From Deltaproteobacteria bacterium (GTDB lineage: Bacteria; Desulfobacterota; Desulfobacteria; Desulfobacterales; QNYZ01), in contig QNYZ01000035.1 of NCBI GenBank assembly GCA_003973265.1, positions 1 to 64,000 on the forward strand: a DNA stretch of 64,000 bases, given 5' to 3'. Below, piece by piece: positions 41,255 to 50,692 of this stretch. The notes beneath the pieces are model-generated. The model was not told the DNA's origin, did not search any database, and was given only the letters and a program-made list of their open reading frames with translations. Both the position numbers and the translations under genes were made by a program. Positions within the stretch are counted from its first letter, which is position 1. Every line of letters begins with the position of its first letter.

Positions 41255-41369
41255 ATAACGGGGAACCGGCCACATGCAAAATCTGTCATAATCGGTCTGT
41301 TTTTCGTTAAGTATGTGTGTTCCAGAGGCACAAAACGCAAGGATCTGTAAAAAAAGGAAGGTATGCAAG

Positions 41370-42773
41370 ATGACCGGTCAAACAGGTAACCTGCTGATCA
41401 TTGATGACGAGGAGAATATGCGTCACATGCTGTCCGCCATGCTTTCACGTCAGGGATATATCGTCAGCACGGCTTCCGACGGTAAAGCCGGTCTGGATAA
41501 ATTGTCTGAAAATCATTTTGATTTTATTCTCTGCGACATCAAAATGCCGGGCATGGACGGGATAACCTTTCTTGAAAGGATTCAAAACACCGACCATGCG
41601 GCCACGATCATCATGATGTCGGCCTTTGGCAGTATCGATCTGGCTCTGAAGGCAATGAAACTGGGGGCCTATGACTATATTTCCAAACCATTTAAAAATG
41701 ATGAGGTCCTGCTGACACTGAAAAAAGCACAGGAGCGCGAACGGCTTCTCCTCGAAAACAGGCAGCTCAAGCAACAGATCGAACAGCTGAGCGGAACGAA
41801 AAGTTATGGCCGGATGATTGGGGCCAGTCGGGCGATGCAGACGGTTTTTCAGCTGGCTGAAAAGGTTGCCGCATACGATACAACCATTCTTATTACCGGA
41901 GAAAGCGGTACGGGCAAGGAGCTCATGGCCCGGGCGGTTCATTCTTCCAGCCATCGGCGGAAGGGGCCCTTTGTTGCGATCAATTGCGGGGGGATTCCCG
42001 AGAATTTGCTTGAAAGTGAACTTTTTGGATATGTTAAAGGCGCATTTACCGGTGCGGATCAGGACAGGAAAGGTCTGTTTACCGAAGCTGCGGGTGGCAC
42101 GCTGTTTCTGGATGAGATAGGAGAGTTGTCTGTTTTTATGCAGGTCAAACTCCTGCGGGTGTTACAGGAAAGAGAGATCCATCCGGTTGGATCAACCCGG
42201 GTGCATAAAATGGACGCCCGGATCATTGCCGCCACCGCCAGAGATCTGGAGCGGGAAGTTGCTGCCGGAACATTCCGCAAAGATCTTTTTTACCGCCTAA
42301 ATGTGGTGCATCTGCCGATGCCGCCCCTGCGGGATCGATCCGAAGATATCCCGTCATTGTGTACTCTTTTTATTAAAAAATTTAATCAACGGATGGGATT
42401 GGCCGTGCAGGGGATTTCAAACCGGGTAACACAGATTTTTATGAACCGGCGCTGGCCCGGTAACGTGCGGGAACTGGAACATGTGATCGAGCATGCCATG
42501 ATCATGGGCACGGGAGAAGAGACCATCCTGCCGGAGCACCTGCCGGAAAAATATCATGCTCAAAGCGTACAGACAGATGGCATTGGTGGTGATTTATCTG
42601 AAACCAGTTCGATTAAGGTGGGGCGGCAGATAATGGAAAAACAGCTGATTACCCGGGCATTGAAATCCACCGGCGGAAATAAGCGCCAGGCGTCGGAACG
42701 ACTTGAGATCAGCTATCCGTCTTTGCTGGATAAGATTAAAAAATACCAGATCAAAACGCCTGGCGTAGATTGA
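41370..42773 (+). CDS. Sigma-54-dependent response regulator, NtrC family
   Basis: A 467-residue activator. The receiver domain has the acidic pair IDDEEN, the phosphoacceptor Asp in FILCDIKMPGMDG and the Lys in YISKPFK. The AAA+ domain (about 143-380) has Walker A GESGTGKE, the sigma-54 contact loop GAFTGA, Walker B GGTLFLDEIGEL and the arginine-finger region FRKDLFYRLNVV. A Fis-type helix-turn-helix ends the protein (GNKRQASERLEISYPSLLDK). The ATG at 41370 follows GGAAGG; an upstream extension to 41313 is unlikely. It forms a pair with the preceding kinase and should act on a -24/-12 promoter. Confidence 0.95.
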   Translation: MTGQTGNLLIIDDEENMRHMLSAMLSRQGYIVSTASDGKAGLDKLSENHFDFILCDIKMPGMDGITFLERIQNTDHAATIIMMSAFGSIDLALKAMKLGAYDYISKPFKNDEVLLTLKKAQERERLLLENRQLKQQIEQLSGTKSYGRMIGASRAMQTVFQLAEKVAAYDTTILITGESGTGKELMARAVHSSSHRRKGPFVAINCGGIPENLLESELFGYVKGAFTGADQDRKGLFTEAAGGTLFLDEIGELSVFMQVKLLRVLQEREIHPVGSTRVHKMDARIIAATARDLEREVAAGTFRKDLFYRLNVVHLPMPPLRDRSEDIPSLCTLFIKKFNQRMGLAVQGISNRVTQIFMNRRWPGNVRELEHVIEHAMIMGTGEETILPEHLPEKYHAQSVQTDGIGGDLSETSSIKVGRQIMEKQLITRALKSTGGNKRQASERLEISYPSLLDKIKKYQIKTPGVD

Positions 42774-42897
42774 ATCAGTTGACTTCGCCAAAAGATACAA
42801 CTAATATATATAAGAGATTTCAACTGTCCAGAATATTTGTAAATGACGGCTGTTGATCTCATCGTTTGAGCTAAAAAGAGCGAAAAGGGGGGCACGG

Positions 42898-43458
42898 ATG
42901 AAAAAAGCTGTCAGTATTGGACCCACGGCAATCGCGATCTTGGTGGCGGCATTGATGCTGGTGTTACTGAGACCTGGTCCGTGTCTGGCTGATGTATACC
43001 GGTTCGTCGATAAAAACGGGACGGTCTGCTATACAGACGAGTTACTTGATGTGCCGGAAGCACAGCGTCCGGGTGCAAAAAGAATTGTTGGTTCAGAAAC
43101 AGTATCGCAACAGGTTGAAACAGCCGCCCCGCAAACGGAAGAAGAAGCAAAAAAAGAAACGGATGCCACCGGTCAGGAAATTTCAAACCAGAAAAGCCTA
43201 AACGAGAAAGAGTCCAACCCTATAGATTTAAAGCAGGTGGAGTATGAACGCCTGGTCCAGGAAAAAGAATCACTGGACAAAGAATACCAGGCACTCCAGG
43301 ACGAGAGGGCCGATATCGCAGAAAACAGGGATACGCTGGACGCCAGAGAGTATAATGAGAAAGTACGTCAATTAAATAAACATATCGCTGCGTATGATGA
43401 AAAAAGAAAAGCCTTTCAGAAAGTAGCGGATGCCTATAATGAAAAAGTGAAGAATTAA
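42898..43458 (+). CDS. Exported DUF4124 protein with coiled-coil tail
   Basis: A 186-residue exported protein. The signal peptide covers residues 1 to about 32 (IAILVAALMLVLL, then GPCLADV). The DUF4124 motif follows immediately: DVYRFVDKNGTVCYTDELLD. The C-terminal 90 residues are a charged coiled coil (EYERLVQEKESLDKEYQALQ and KVRQLNKHIAAYDEKRKAFQ). The ATG at 42898 follows GGGG and is preferred to an upstream one at 42853. DUF4124 proteins are common in pilus- and envelope-related gene groups, which fits the next gene, but no function is established. Confidence 0.8.
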   Translation: MKKAVSIGPTAIAILVAALMLVLLRPGPCLADVYRFVDKNGTVCYTDELLDVPEAQRPGAKRIVGSETVSQQVETAAPQTEEEAKKETDATGQEISNQKSLNEKESNPIDLKQVEYERLVQEKESLDKEYQALQDERADIAENRDTLDAREYNEKVRQLNKHIAAYDEKRKAFQKVADAYNEKVKN

Positions 43459-43617
43459 TCTTTCCCGTCACGTTGACGGCATTACAACCATAAAGCATCC
43501 CATCCATACCCTGTGTAAATACCCACAGAAAGGGGTGCGACATCAGTGATGCTGGATACCGGCGCCGGGCATCACAGGAAAAATAATGGTGTCAGCTGGT
43601 TCAAGGCACCACAGGGT

Positions 43618-45438
43618 ATGAATATGGCAGATAAATCATCTAATCCTCTGGCAACGAAAAACATTCTGCTGGCGCTGGTTAAACGAAAGCTGATTACCAA
43701 AGGCCAGGCACGGGAGATACTGTTTAAGGGCGACAGTCTGAAAAGGCGCCTGGAGACGGATGAGCAACGCAGACTGAAGGAAAAAGGGATTGATACTCCG
43801 CCCCCCTCCGGTTCCATCACTATCCTGGATGTTTTGACCAAAAAATTCCTTCACCGCACAGGCGATTCTTTCAAAGGACTGGACGAAGAAGTCTTGTATA
43901 AAACGCTGGCATCTGAATGGGGATTTCCATATAAAACCATTGATCCGCTTAAACTGGATTTAAACCTGGTAACATCCACCATCCCGCTTTCGTTTGCCCG
44001 CAAATACATGGTGCTTCCCATCGCCAGGCAGAACCAGGTGCTCACCCTTGCAACCGTCAACCCCTTTAACCAGGAGGTATTTAACGACATTGCCCGGGCC
44101 ACGCAAATGAAAGTACGGCCGGTGGTCGCCTCAAAGTCGGAAATCATCAAAACCATAGACGAATTTTTCGGGTTTAAACGATCCATTGCCGAGGCGGAAA
44201 GTCATATCAACGCCCCGACGGTTGACCTGGGTAACCTGGAGCAATACGTTAAGATTAAATCAGCCGAAGAACTGCCGGCCAACGATCAACACATCATTAA
44301 TGCCGTCAATCATCTGTTTTCCTATGCCCTGGACCAGCGGGCCAGTGATATCCACATTGAACCCAAGCGGGATATCAGCATGATCCGGATGCGAATCGAC
44401 GGGATTCTCCATGATATTTACCGCCTGCCCAAAAATGTTCACCCCGCAATTATCAGTCGGATCAAGAATCTCTCGCGGCTCGATATGGCCGAAAAACGAC
44501 GGCCCCAGGACGGCCGGATCAAGACCGGAAATGATGACATGGAAGTGGAAATTCGTATCTCGACGGTACCGGTCGCGTTCGGGGAGAAAGCCGTAATGAG
44601 AATCATGGACCCTGAGGTCCTGTTTCAGGACCTGGAATATCTCGGTTTTGAATCAACGGACCTGATACGGTATAATCAGCTGGTTAAAACCCCCCATGGC
44701 ATTATCCTTGACTGCGGGCCCACCGGAAGTGGAAAATCAACCACATTGTATTCTACATTAAGGGATCTGTCCTCTCCGGAAATCAATATCATGACAGTTG
44801 AGGACCCGATTGAAATGGTTGAAGAGTCGTTTAACCAGATCGCGGTTCAGCCGGCACTGGACATTACTTTCGCCACGATTTTAAGAAATATTCTGCGCCA
44901 GGACCCGGATGTCATTATGATCGGCGAAATGCGCGACCTGGAAACCGCTCAGAATGCGATCCAGGCGGCCCTGACCGGCCATCTCGTTTTTTCCACCCTG
45001 CATACGAATGATTCGGTATCGGCCCTTACACGTCTGATCGATCTGGGCGTTCCGGCCTTTTTAATACAAAATACGATGGTGGGAATTATTTCCCAGCGGC
45101 TTGTACGCAAGATTTGTCCCCATTGCCGGGAATCATTCAAGATGCCCGCGTCCGAGTTGACTGATGCCGGAATCGAGATAGAAGGAGAAGGGGATATCGA
45201 GCTCCAGCGGGGGAAAGGCTGCCAAAAATGCCGCGGGACCGGATATTTCGGCCGCGTTGCTGTTTTCGAATTGCTACCGTATACCCGCGCGATTCGACGG
45301 CTGACAACCCCGGAAACTGACCAGGTAGCGGTTCTTGATGCTGCTGTAAAAGAAGGCATGGTGCCGCTGAGAGAAAATGCGGTCAAAAAAATGTTAGCAG
45401 GTATAACGACCTATCACGAGGTGCTGAGAGTTACCTGA
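43618..45438 (+). CDS. Type II secretion / type IV pilus assembly ATPase (GspE/PilB)
   Basis: About 606 residues. The N-terminal part has an MshEN-like domain (AREILFKGDSLKRRLETDE onward; LYKTLASEWGFPYKTIDPLK). The C-terminal hexameric ATPase has Walker A GPTGSGKSTTLY, the Asp box VEDPIE, Walker B RQDPDVIMIGEMRD and the His box GHLVFSTLHTNDS. A tetra-cysteine zinc site (CPHCRESF then CQKCRGTGYFGR) is typical of GspE and PilB. ATG 43618 is chosen; an open extension reaches 43546. It has no pilin or secretin genes beside it, so it probably works with a pilus or secretion apparatus encoded elsewhere. Confidence 0.92.
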   Translation: MNMADKSSNPLATKNILLALVKRKLITKGQAREILFKGDSLKRRLETDEQRRLKEKGIDTPPPSGSITILDVLTKKFLHRTGDSFKGLDEEVLYKTLASEWGFPYKTIDPLKLDLNLVTSTIPLSFARKYMVLPIARQNQVLTLATVNPFNQEVFNDIARATQMKVRPVVASKSEIIKTIDEFFGFKRSIAEAESHINAPTVDLGNLEQYVKIKSAEELPANDQHIINAVNHLFSYALDQRASDIHIEPKRDISMIRMRIDGILHDIYRLPKNVHPAIISRIKNLSRLDMAEKRRPQDGRIKTGNDDMEVEIRISTVPVAFGEKAVMRIMDPEVLFQDLEYLGFESTDLIRYNQLVKTPHGIILDCGPTGSGKSTTLYSTLRDLSSPEINIMTVEDPIEMVEESFNQIAVQPALDITFATILRNILRQDPDVIMIGEMRDLETAQNAIQAALTGHLVFSTLHTNDSVSALTRLIDLGVPAFLIQNTMVGIISQRLVRKICPHCRESFKMPASELTDAGIEIEGEGDIELQRGKGCQKCRGTGYFGRVAVFELLPYTRAIRRLTTPETDQVAVLDAAVKEGMVPLRENAVKKMLAGITTYHEVLRVT

Positions 45439-45547
45439 CCTAAAGCCCCACGGTTTCTCATAATGAAATGGATAAAAAGGATGTGAGTTTTTCAGCGCTC
45501 TGCTCGCATAAAACGACAATATTCAACGTCACAATAAGGGTGTCAGT

Positions 45548-45958
45548 ATGAGAAGGAAAAAGTCAAAAGTCGATGAACGGATTAACTCGTTTTTAGGCAA
45601 GGAGGCCCTGTTTGAGGGGACATTGACTTTCGAAGGGGCCGTAAGAATTGACGGCCGTTTTAAGGGCGAGGTCCTGGCCAGGTCAGGGAATCTCATTATC
45701 GGCAACGAGGGGATCGTCAACGCCGACATTCATGCGGCGTCTGTGGTCTGCAGCGGCGAGATTCGGGGAAAAATCACCGCCGAAAACAGGGTGAATATCA
45801 TGGTCCCCGGAAAGGTTTTCGGTGATATCTGTGCGCCAACGGTTATTATTGAAGAAGGAGTGCAGTTTGAAGGCAATTGCAAGACCACACCTCCAGGAAA
45901 AGACATCGGCCGGGCGGAGAACAGGGACCTTCGATCCGTATCAACAATAAAGAAATGA
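45548..45958 (+). CDS. Bactofilin (polymer-forming cytoskeletal protein)
   Basis: A 136-residue bactofilin of the DUF583 family. After a short basic N-terminus (MRRKKSKVDERINSFLG) the protein repeats a beta-helix pattern: GTLTFEGAVRIDGRFKGEVL, GNLIIGNEGIVNADIHAASV, GEIRGKITAENRVNIMVPGK, GDICAPTVIIEEG. Bactofilins polymerise without nucleotide and scaffold pilus or cell-wall machinery, so the neighbouring PilB/GspE gene is a natural partner. The last 25 residues are polar and not part of the helix. Confidence 0.92.
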   Translation: MRRKKSKVDERINSFLGKEALFEGTLTFEGAVRIDGRFKGEVLARSGNLIIGNEGIVNADIHAASVVCSGEIRGKITAENRVNIMVPGKVFGDICAPTVIIEEGVQFEGNCKTTPPGKDIGRAENRDLRSVSTIKK

Positions 45959-46011
45959 TCGAAAACGACGGGCTGCGACCCCGGCCGGCCGATAATTTCA
46001 CCCTGTCTTTT

Positions 46012-46713
46012 CTATTTATCCACAATCAACATGGTTGAAGGGTCCAACAACAGGTCCGGAGACGCGGTCTTTGTCTTGGGCCCCTTAATGATTCGGACAT
46101 GAACCCGGTTCTCTTCCGGTTCCAGCTGAATGGCCGTATCAAAAAGATCGAGCACTTCTCCCGATGGTTGTGCCGAACCGACGACCTCTGTTGATATCTC
46201 CGTTCGGTGAATACGTGCGGTAAACCAGACCTGGACGCCCCATTGCCGGGCCAGTGGCCGCAGACTGGAAATAATATCCGTGGGGACATCGGCAAACGCG
46301 AGCCCGTCAATCAGGATAATCTGGGGGAAAAAAATGGCCTGTTCGGTTAAATCCGAAATACGTTCGTCCAGTTTCGGTACACTGAACGCATCGACCTGGA
46401 ACGTCATGATGAACCGATGGGTCAAGATGGTTTCCCACAGGTTTTGAACTGTCGCCGAATCGTATTTATCCGATATCATTCTAAATACTTCTTCGTACCA
46501 CAATGACACTTTCTGGACGGGTTCGTCGAGACTGATATGCAGGACGTTTTTGTTTTGAAGCAGACCGCTGAGTGCAATCTGGACAATAAAAGCGGTTTTT
46601 CCCACACCCGCCCGGGCCAGAACTACACCGAACTCACCGTCAGACAAAATTTTTTCACTTTCATCGACCAGCTGGCGCAATGGGTTTTTAATCATCAAAT
46701 CTTTTTTTAACAT
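46012..46713 (-). CDS. RecA/KaiC-like P-loop ATPase
   Basis: A 233-residue protein with a RecA-type core: Walker A in ARAGVGKTAF, a strand at VLHISLDEPVQKVSLWYEEV, and a Walker B-like strand QIILIDGLAFAD. The remainder, including WFTARIHRTEIS and FDTAIQLEPEENRVHVRIIK, follows KaiC/DnaB-like folds. No DNA-binding or kinase domain is attached. It is probably a regulatory ATPase; I cannot name the pathway. A Shine-Dalgarno-like AAGGAA precedes the ATG. It is next to but probably not co-transcribed with EF-G, which ends after a gap upstream on the same strand. Confidence 0.6.
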   Translation of the reverse strand: MLKKDLMIKNPLRQLVDESEKILSDGEFGVVLARAGVGKTAFIVQIALSGLLQNKNVLHISLDEPVQKVSLWYEEVFRMISDKYDSATVQNLWETILTHRFIMTFQVDAFSVPKLDERISDLTEQAIFFPQIILIDGLAFADVPTDIISSLRPLARQWGVQVWFTARIHRTEISTEVVGSAQPSGEVLDLFDTAIQLEPEENRVHVRIIKGPKTKTASPDLLLDPSTMLIVDK

Positions 46714-46826
46714 GGCCGCGTTCCTTCATTTTAGTAAGTATAATATTTATGACCGGAAGAAGCGATATCCGATACGATTTTGTGTTTTTTTCGCATATTC
46801 TCAGTTTTAATTATCATCAATACCTG

Positions 46827-48902
46827 CTATTTTTCTGACTCGGCTTTCTGCTTCACCAGGTCTTCCATGACGGACTGGGGGACCTTGCGATAAGAGCCGA
46901 ATTCCATGGTAAATTGCGCCTGTCCCTGGGTGAGGGAACGCAATATCGTGGTATAGCCAAACATTTCAGCCAGCGGAATCTGGGCTTCAATGGCGCACAT
47001 GGGGCCATCTTCCTGGGTTCCCACAATCATCCCCCGGCGCTGGTTGAGTGAGCCCATCACCATACCCTGAAATTCGGTGGGCGTCTCTACGACCACGCGC
47101 ATGATCGGTTCCTGGATTACTGCGGCCGCGCGGGCATAGGCTTGCAGAAAGGCCCCGCGGGCAGCGGCCTGGAACGCCATGTCAGACGAATCCACGGCGT
47201 GGGACGCGCCGTCGTTGATGACTACCTTGATACCGGTGACGGGAAATCCCATCTTGGGGCCCTTGACCATGCTCGCCCTGAAGCCTTTTTCACAGGCCGC
47301 GATGAACTGAGTGGGGATAGCCCCGCCGGTAACCTTGTTTTCAAAAATAAATTCTTCATCGGAAGTCGGTTCCATATATCCGCCCACCCGACCGAACTGG
47401 CCGGCCCCGCCGGTCTGTTTTTTATGAATATAGTCAAAATCCGCCTGCCGTGTGATGGTTTCCCGGTAAGATACCTGGGGTGCACCGGAAGTGATTTCGG
47501 CACCGTATTCCCGGCGCATTCTTTCTACATAGACTTCCAGATGCAGCTCTCCCATTCCCTCGATGATGGTTTCCTTGGTTTCATCGTTGACAAAGGTTCT
47601 AAAGGTCGGATCTTCCTTGGTAAATCGGTTCAGGGCCTTGGACATATTGATCTGGGATTTGTTGTCTTTGGGCGCGATCGCCAGGGAGATGACCGGTTTG
47701 GGAACGAACATGGAGGTCATGGTCACGGATAACCCCGGCGAAACGAAAGTATCCCCCGAAGCACAGTCAATGCCGAACAGGGCGCCAATATAGCCTGCCG
47801 GTATTTTATCAATATCTTCCATCTGGTCGGAATGCATGCGGACCAGGCGTCCGATCTTGGTTTTTTTCCTGTCGCGGACATTGATCACCGTTGACCCCTT
47901 TGATAATGTTCCCTGATAGACACGGATATATGTCAACTGGCCATAAGGGCCATCCTCGAGTTTAAATGCCAGCGCCACTGTCGGCAGGTCCGGGTCGGAT
48001 TCGAGCACTACGACGGCTTCGTCCTTATCCATATCAAGGGCTTCGTTGGTCACGTCGTCGGGGCAGGGGAGATAATGCATCACTGCGTCCAGAAGGGGTT
48101 GAACCCCTTTGTTTTTATAGGCGGACCCGATAAATACCGGCGTCAATTCCCGGGACAGGGCACCCTTCCGAATCGCCTCAATCAACAGATCTTCGGTGAC
48201 CTGTTCTTCGAGGGCCGCTTCCATGAGTGCATCGGAAAACATGGACGCTGAATCGATCAACGTCTCCCTGTGGGATTGAACCGCATCCTGATAGGCGTCG
48301 GGAATCTCTTCAATGCGCAATCTCTCACCATGCTCGCCGTCAAAGTAGATGGCTTTCAGGCTGACCAGATCGATCACGCCCTGAAAATCGGCTTCGAGTC
48401 CGATGGGGATCTGCAGGGCAACCGCATTATGGCCCAGTTTATCTTTCAGCTGGGAAATCACCCGGTCCGGATCGGCACCGCTGCGGTCGCACTTATTGAT
48501 AAAGGCGATACTCGGGACATTGTACCGTTTCATCTGCTGATCAACTGTCATTGACTGGGATTGAACCCCGCCAACCGCACAGAGAACGAGAATGGCACCA
48601 TCCAGGACCCGCAGGGATCTTTCCACCTCAATCGTAAAATCGACATGGCCCGGGGTGTCGATGATATTAATTTCATGACCTTTCCATTCACAATAGGTAG
48701 CGGCGGAAGCAATGGTAATTCCCCGCTCTTTTTCCAGCTCCATGGCGTCCATGGTGGCCCCGACGCCATCTTTTCCCTTGACATCGTGAATGGCGTGAAT
48801 ACGATCCGTATAAAAGAGGATTCGCTCGGTTAAAGTGGTTTTTCCTGAATCGATATGGGCGCTGATACCAATGTTTCGCACTTTTTGAATACGTTCGTTC
48901 AT
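46827..48902 (-). CDS. fusA: Elongation factor G (spirochaete/delta type)
   Basis: A 691-residue translational GTPase that moves tRNAs and mRNA through the ribosome. G1 is AHIDSGKTT (the usual consensus has a V or I then D-H/S-G), with [11 protein letters not shown] in switch [10 protein letters not shown] as G3 and NKCDR as G4. All five domains are present (domain IV with [26 protein letters not shown]). AHIDSGKTT and the stand-alone location away from rpsL-rpsG-tuf suggest the spd (spirochaete/Planctomycetes/delta) EF-G type, one of two EF-Gs usually carried by such organisms. AAGGA and AGGA lie upstream. A terminator for the preceding minus-strand operon is at 48974-49009. Confidence 0.94.
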   Translation of the reverse strand: MNERIQKVRNIGISAHIDSGKTTLTERILFYTDRIHAIHDVKGKDGVGATMDAMELEKERGITIASAATYCEWKGHEINIIDTPGHVDFTIEVERSLRVLDGAILVLCAVGGVQSQSMTVDQQMKRYNVPSIAFINKCDRSGADPDRVISQLKDKLGHNAVALQIPIGLEADFQGVIDLVSLKAIYFDGEHGERLRIEEIPDAYQDAVQSHRETLIDSASMFSDALMEAALEEQVTEDLLIEAIRKGALSRELTPVFIGSAYKNKGVQPLLDAVMHYLPCPDDVTNEALDMDKDEAVVVLESDPDLPTVALAFKLEDGPYGQLTYIRVYQGTLSKGSTVINVRDRKKTKIGRLVRMHSDQMEDIDKIPAGYIGALFGIDCASGDTFVSPGLSVTMTSMFVPKPVISLAIAPKDNKSQINMSKALNRFTKEDPTFRTFVNDETKETIIEGMGELHLEVYVERMRREYGAEITSGAPQVSYRETITRQADFDYIHKKQTGGAGQFGRVGGYMEPTSDEEFIFENKVTGGAIPTQFIAACEKGFRASMVKGPKMGFPVTGIKVVINDGASHAVDSSDMAFQAAARGAFLQAYARAAAVIQEPIMRVVVETPTEFQGMVMGSLNQRRGMIVGTQEDGPMCAIEAQIPLAEMFGYTTILRSLTQGQAQFTMEFGSYRKVPQSVMEDLVKQKAESEK

Positions 48903-48973
48903 AATTCCTGATCCTTAAATCATCATTTATATCAATGGCCTGTCCGGTCTGAACATCAGCCCTTCCGGTACAT

Positions 48974-49009
48974 AAAAAAACCCTCAAATGGTTGCGAACC
49001 AGATGAGGG
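48974..49009 (-). terminator. Intrinsic terminator upstream of fusA
   Basis: Read on the minus strand, CCCTCA pairs with TGAGGG (49009-49004 with 48986-48981) and an inner TGGTT/AACCA stem closes a 3-nt loop; seven U residues follow. It lies 140 bp after the RNase Z-like gene and 72 bp before fusA. It probably ends the upstream operon, but as it lies between them it could also act as an attenuator for fusA. Confidence 0.8.
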
Positions 49010-49149
49010 AGATCGCTTTTGTAGCCTATTGTAATTCATCCGGATGTATTGTCAAGAAATAACATATCCATAAAAAAAGAAGGGTGTGGAACAGATCAAC
49101 ATTAATGTATCCATCCGGTTTATATATGCACGTGCATACGTACGGGGTA

Positions 49150-50157
49150 TCAACACCCGGCCAGAAACGCGGCACGGGCTTCATGGTAGATATCATCCGC
49201 CCGGTCAGAATACCGGGGAGAGAAATGGAATACGGTATATTTCTTAACGCTGGCCCTTGCCGCCAGATACCCGGCCTGGCGGGCGGTTAAATGGTGTTTT
49301 TTTTCGGCGATCCGGCGATCGTTATCCAGAAAAGCCGCCTCAATGAATAAATGATCGGCCCCATCGGACAACGCAATGATCCGGGCCTGGTTGGTGGCCG
49401 TGAATCCGGCATCTGTCACATACGTCACCTGCTGTCCGGCGGTAATACGCACGATTTTTCGGGTGAGCTCATCCAGCGAAAATATTTTGGGTGAAGCGGT
49501 GGTGTGACTGGCGGGTATTTCAATAATCGTTTCCGGTGGTCGTTTACAAAACAGATCATCCTTGAATGTTTTCAGCCAGGGGCCGGGGCGCAGCCCCAGA
49601 TCGGTCAGGGCCGGCTTTAAAATATTCACGTGAAAACGTTCTCTGAGCGAAAAGGCCAGGCAGGGAATTTGATGATCAAGAATCGCTGCGGTCACGTTGA
49701 AGACCGGTGTCTCCAGGAGAATACCGGTAAAAGGGGACTCAAGCGGGACATCGCGGGCGATAAATCCGTCACGGCAGTGAAAGGTCTGGGTCTTCATGCA
49801 AGAATCGGTGATTTCCGTGGCGACAAGGGTGAGATTATCGTTAAAGTTATCAACGAGGTTCCACTGATACGCAGATAGTTTGGAGGATAAATGTGAAATA
49901 AACCCGTCCGGGCCGAATACCTGAATCCGTTTGTTGCGCCCCAGAGATACCCGCAGTACCTGATCAAAACCGCAAAAATGGTCCATATGGGTATGGCTGA
50001 TGAAAATATTATCGATCTTCAGAATATCACGGCTCGACAGGGCGCTGAGATCACCGGCATCAAAAAGGACGGCCTGACGTTGAAAAGCGAATGAGAGATA
50101 TAAACCGGGATCACCAAATGGAGAGTTGACCAGCCGGGGGAGGAAAGCGGGCCGCAT
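49150..50157 (-). CDS. Metallo-beta-lactamase-fold hydrolase, ribonuclease Z-like
   Basis: A 335-residue metal-dependent hydrolase. The main motif HTHMDHFCGFD (about residues 55-65) supplies metal ligands. DAGDLSALS, a later AILDHQIPCLAFSL, VTYVTDAGFT and HLFIEAAFLDNDRRIAEKKH give the remaining His/Asp sites, and the order fits RNase Z/ElaC-like enzymes that cut tRNA 3' trailers. HHLTARQAGYLA is close to the RNase Z 'HL(T/S)' motif. It overlaps the preceding unknown gene by one base (TGATG) and is followed by a terminator. Confidence 0.75.
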   Translation of the reverse strand: MRPAFLPRLVNSPFGDPGLYLSFAFQRQAVLFDAGDLSALSSRDILKIDNIFISHTHMDHFCGFDQVLRVSLGRNKRIQVFGPDGFISHLSSKLSAYQWNLVDNFNDNLTLVATEITDSCMKTQTFHCRDGFIARDVPLESPFTGILLETPVFNVTAAILDHQIPCLAFSLRERFHVNILKPALTDLGLRPGPWLKTFKDDLFCKRPPETIIEIPASHTTASPKIFSLDELTRKIVRITAGQQVTYVTDAGFTATNQARIIALSDGADHLFIEAAFLDNDRRIAEKKHHLTARQAGYLAARASVKKYTVFHFSPRYSDRADDIYHEARAAFLAGC

Positions 50158-50579
50158 CAGGCGGGCAGGTGATGTTCCACCTGGACATTGACAGTCGAGT
50201 AAATCTCTTCATCGGATCCGAAGATATCAATGATATCCTTATGGTTGATCAGATTTTCAATGATAAACGCAGTGACATAAATACTGATGATATTCGGATT
50301 CGGCACCAGGTTGCGGATCGGTGCAATCTGATAATCGATATCAAAGTCTTCGGCACGGGTCAGTTTTTCCAGGCAGCCGGCAACCTGTTCTTCCAGGCTG
50401 GTTTTGCTCGTGGTTTCCACCAGTTGATTTTCAACCAGTTTCATGGCAATTGCGTTGGCCACGGGTTCAAGGTGTTCACGAAGGTGATTGATTGACCGGC
50501 GTCTTGCATATTCTTTCGAAGATTCTATTTTCGAGAGGATACTTGCTTCACGGGTGCTGGGTCGGAATACTTTTGCCAT
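50157..50579 (-). CDS. Conserved-looking hypothetical protein (140 aa)
   Basis: A soluble 140-residue protein with no signal or membrane segment and no motif I recognise. It starts MAKVFRPSTREASILSKIES and has two helical regions (NHLREHLEPVANAIAMKLVE and SLEEQVAGCLEKLTRAED), then a more beta part with ISIYVTAFIIENLINHKDI and DEEIYSTVNVQVEHHL. GAGG precedes the ATG. It overlaps the RNase Z-like gene by one base, so the two are translationally coupled. A partner role in tRNA or RNA processing is only a guess from that. Confidence 0.65.
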   Translation of the reverse strand: MAKVFRPSTREASILSKIESSKEYARRRSINHLREHLEPVANAIAMKLVENQLVETTSKTSLEEQVAGCLEKLTRAEDFDIDYQIAPIRNLVPNPNIISIYVTAFIIENLINHKDIIDIFGSDEEIYSTVNVQVEHHLPA

Positions 50580-50692
50580 GACAGCCTCAATTTCTTATTT
50601 TATTTTAAAAGATGGTAACTGAGCTATATTACTTGTGGGTCGCTTTTAACCCTTAATTCTTACTTCTGATAATACTGGAATGCAAGAAAAAA

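Noticed and set aside
48974-49009. Possible tRNA-like T-arm (GGTTCGCAACC)
   Set aside because: The GGTTCG sequence belongs to an ordinary terminator hairpin with seven U residues; the rest of a tRNA cloverleaf is missing.
49126-49137. Palindrome ATGCACGTGCAT
   Set aside because: Short perfect palindrome between a terminator and the end of a gene; no link to a promoter, so no function assigned.
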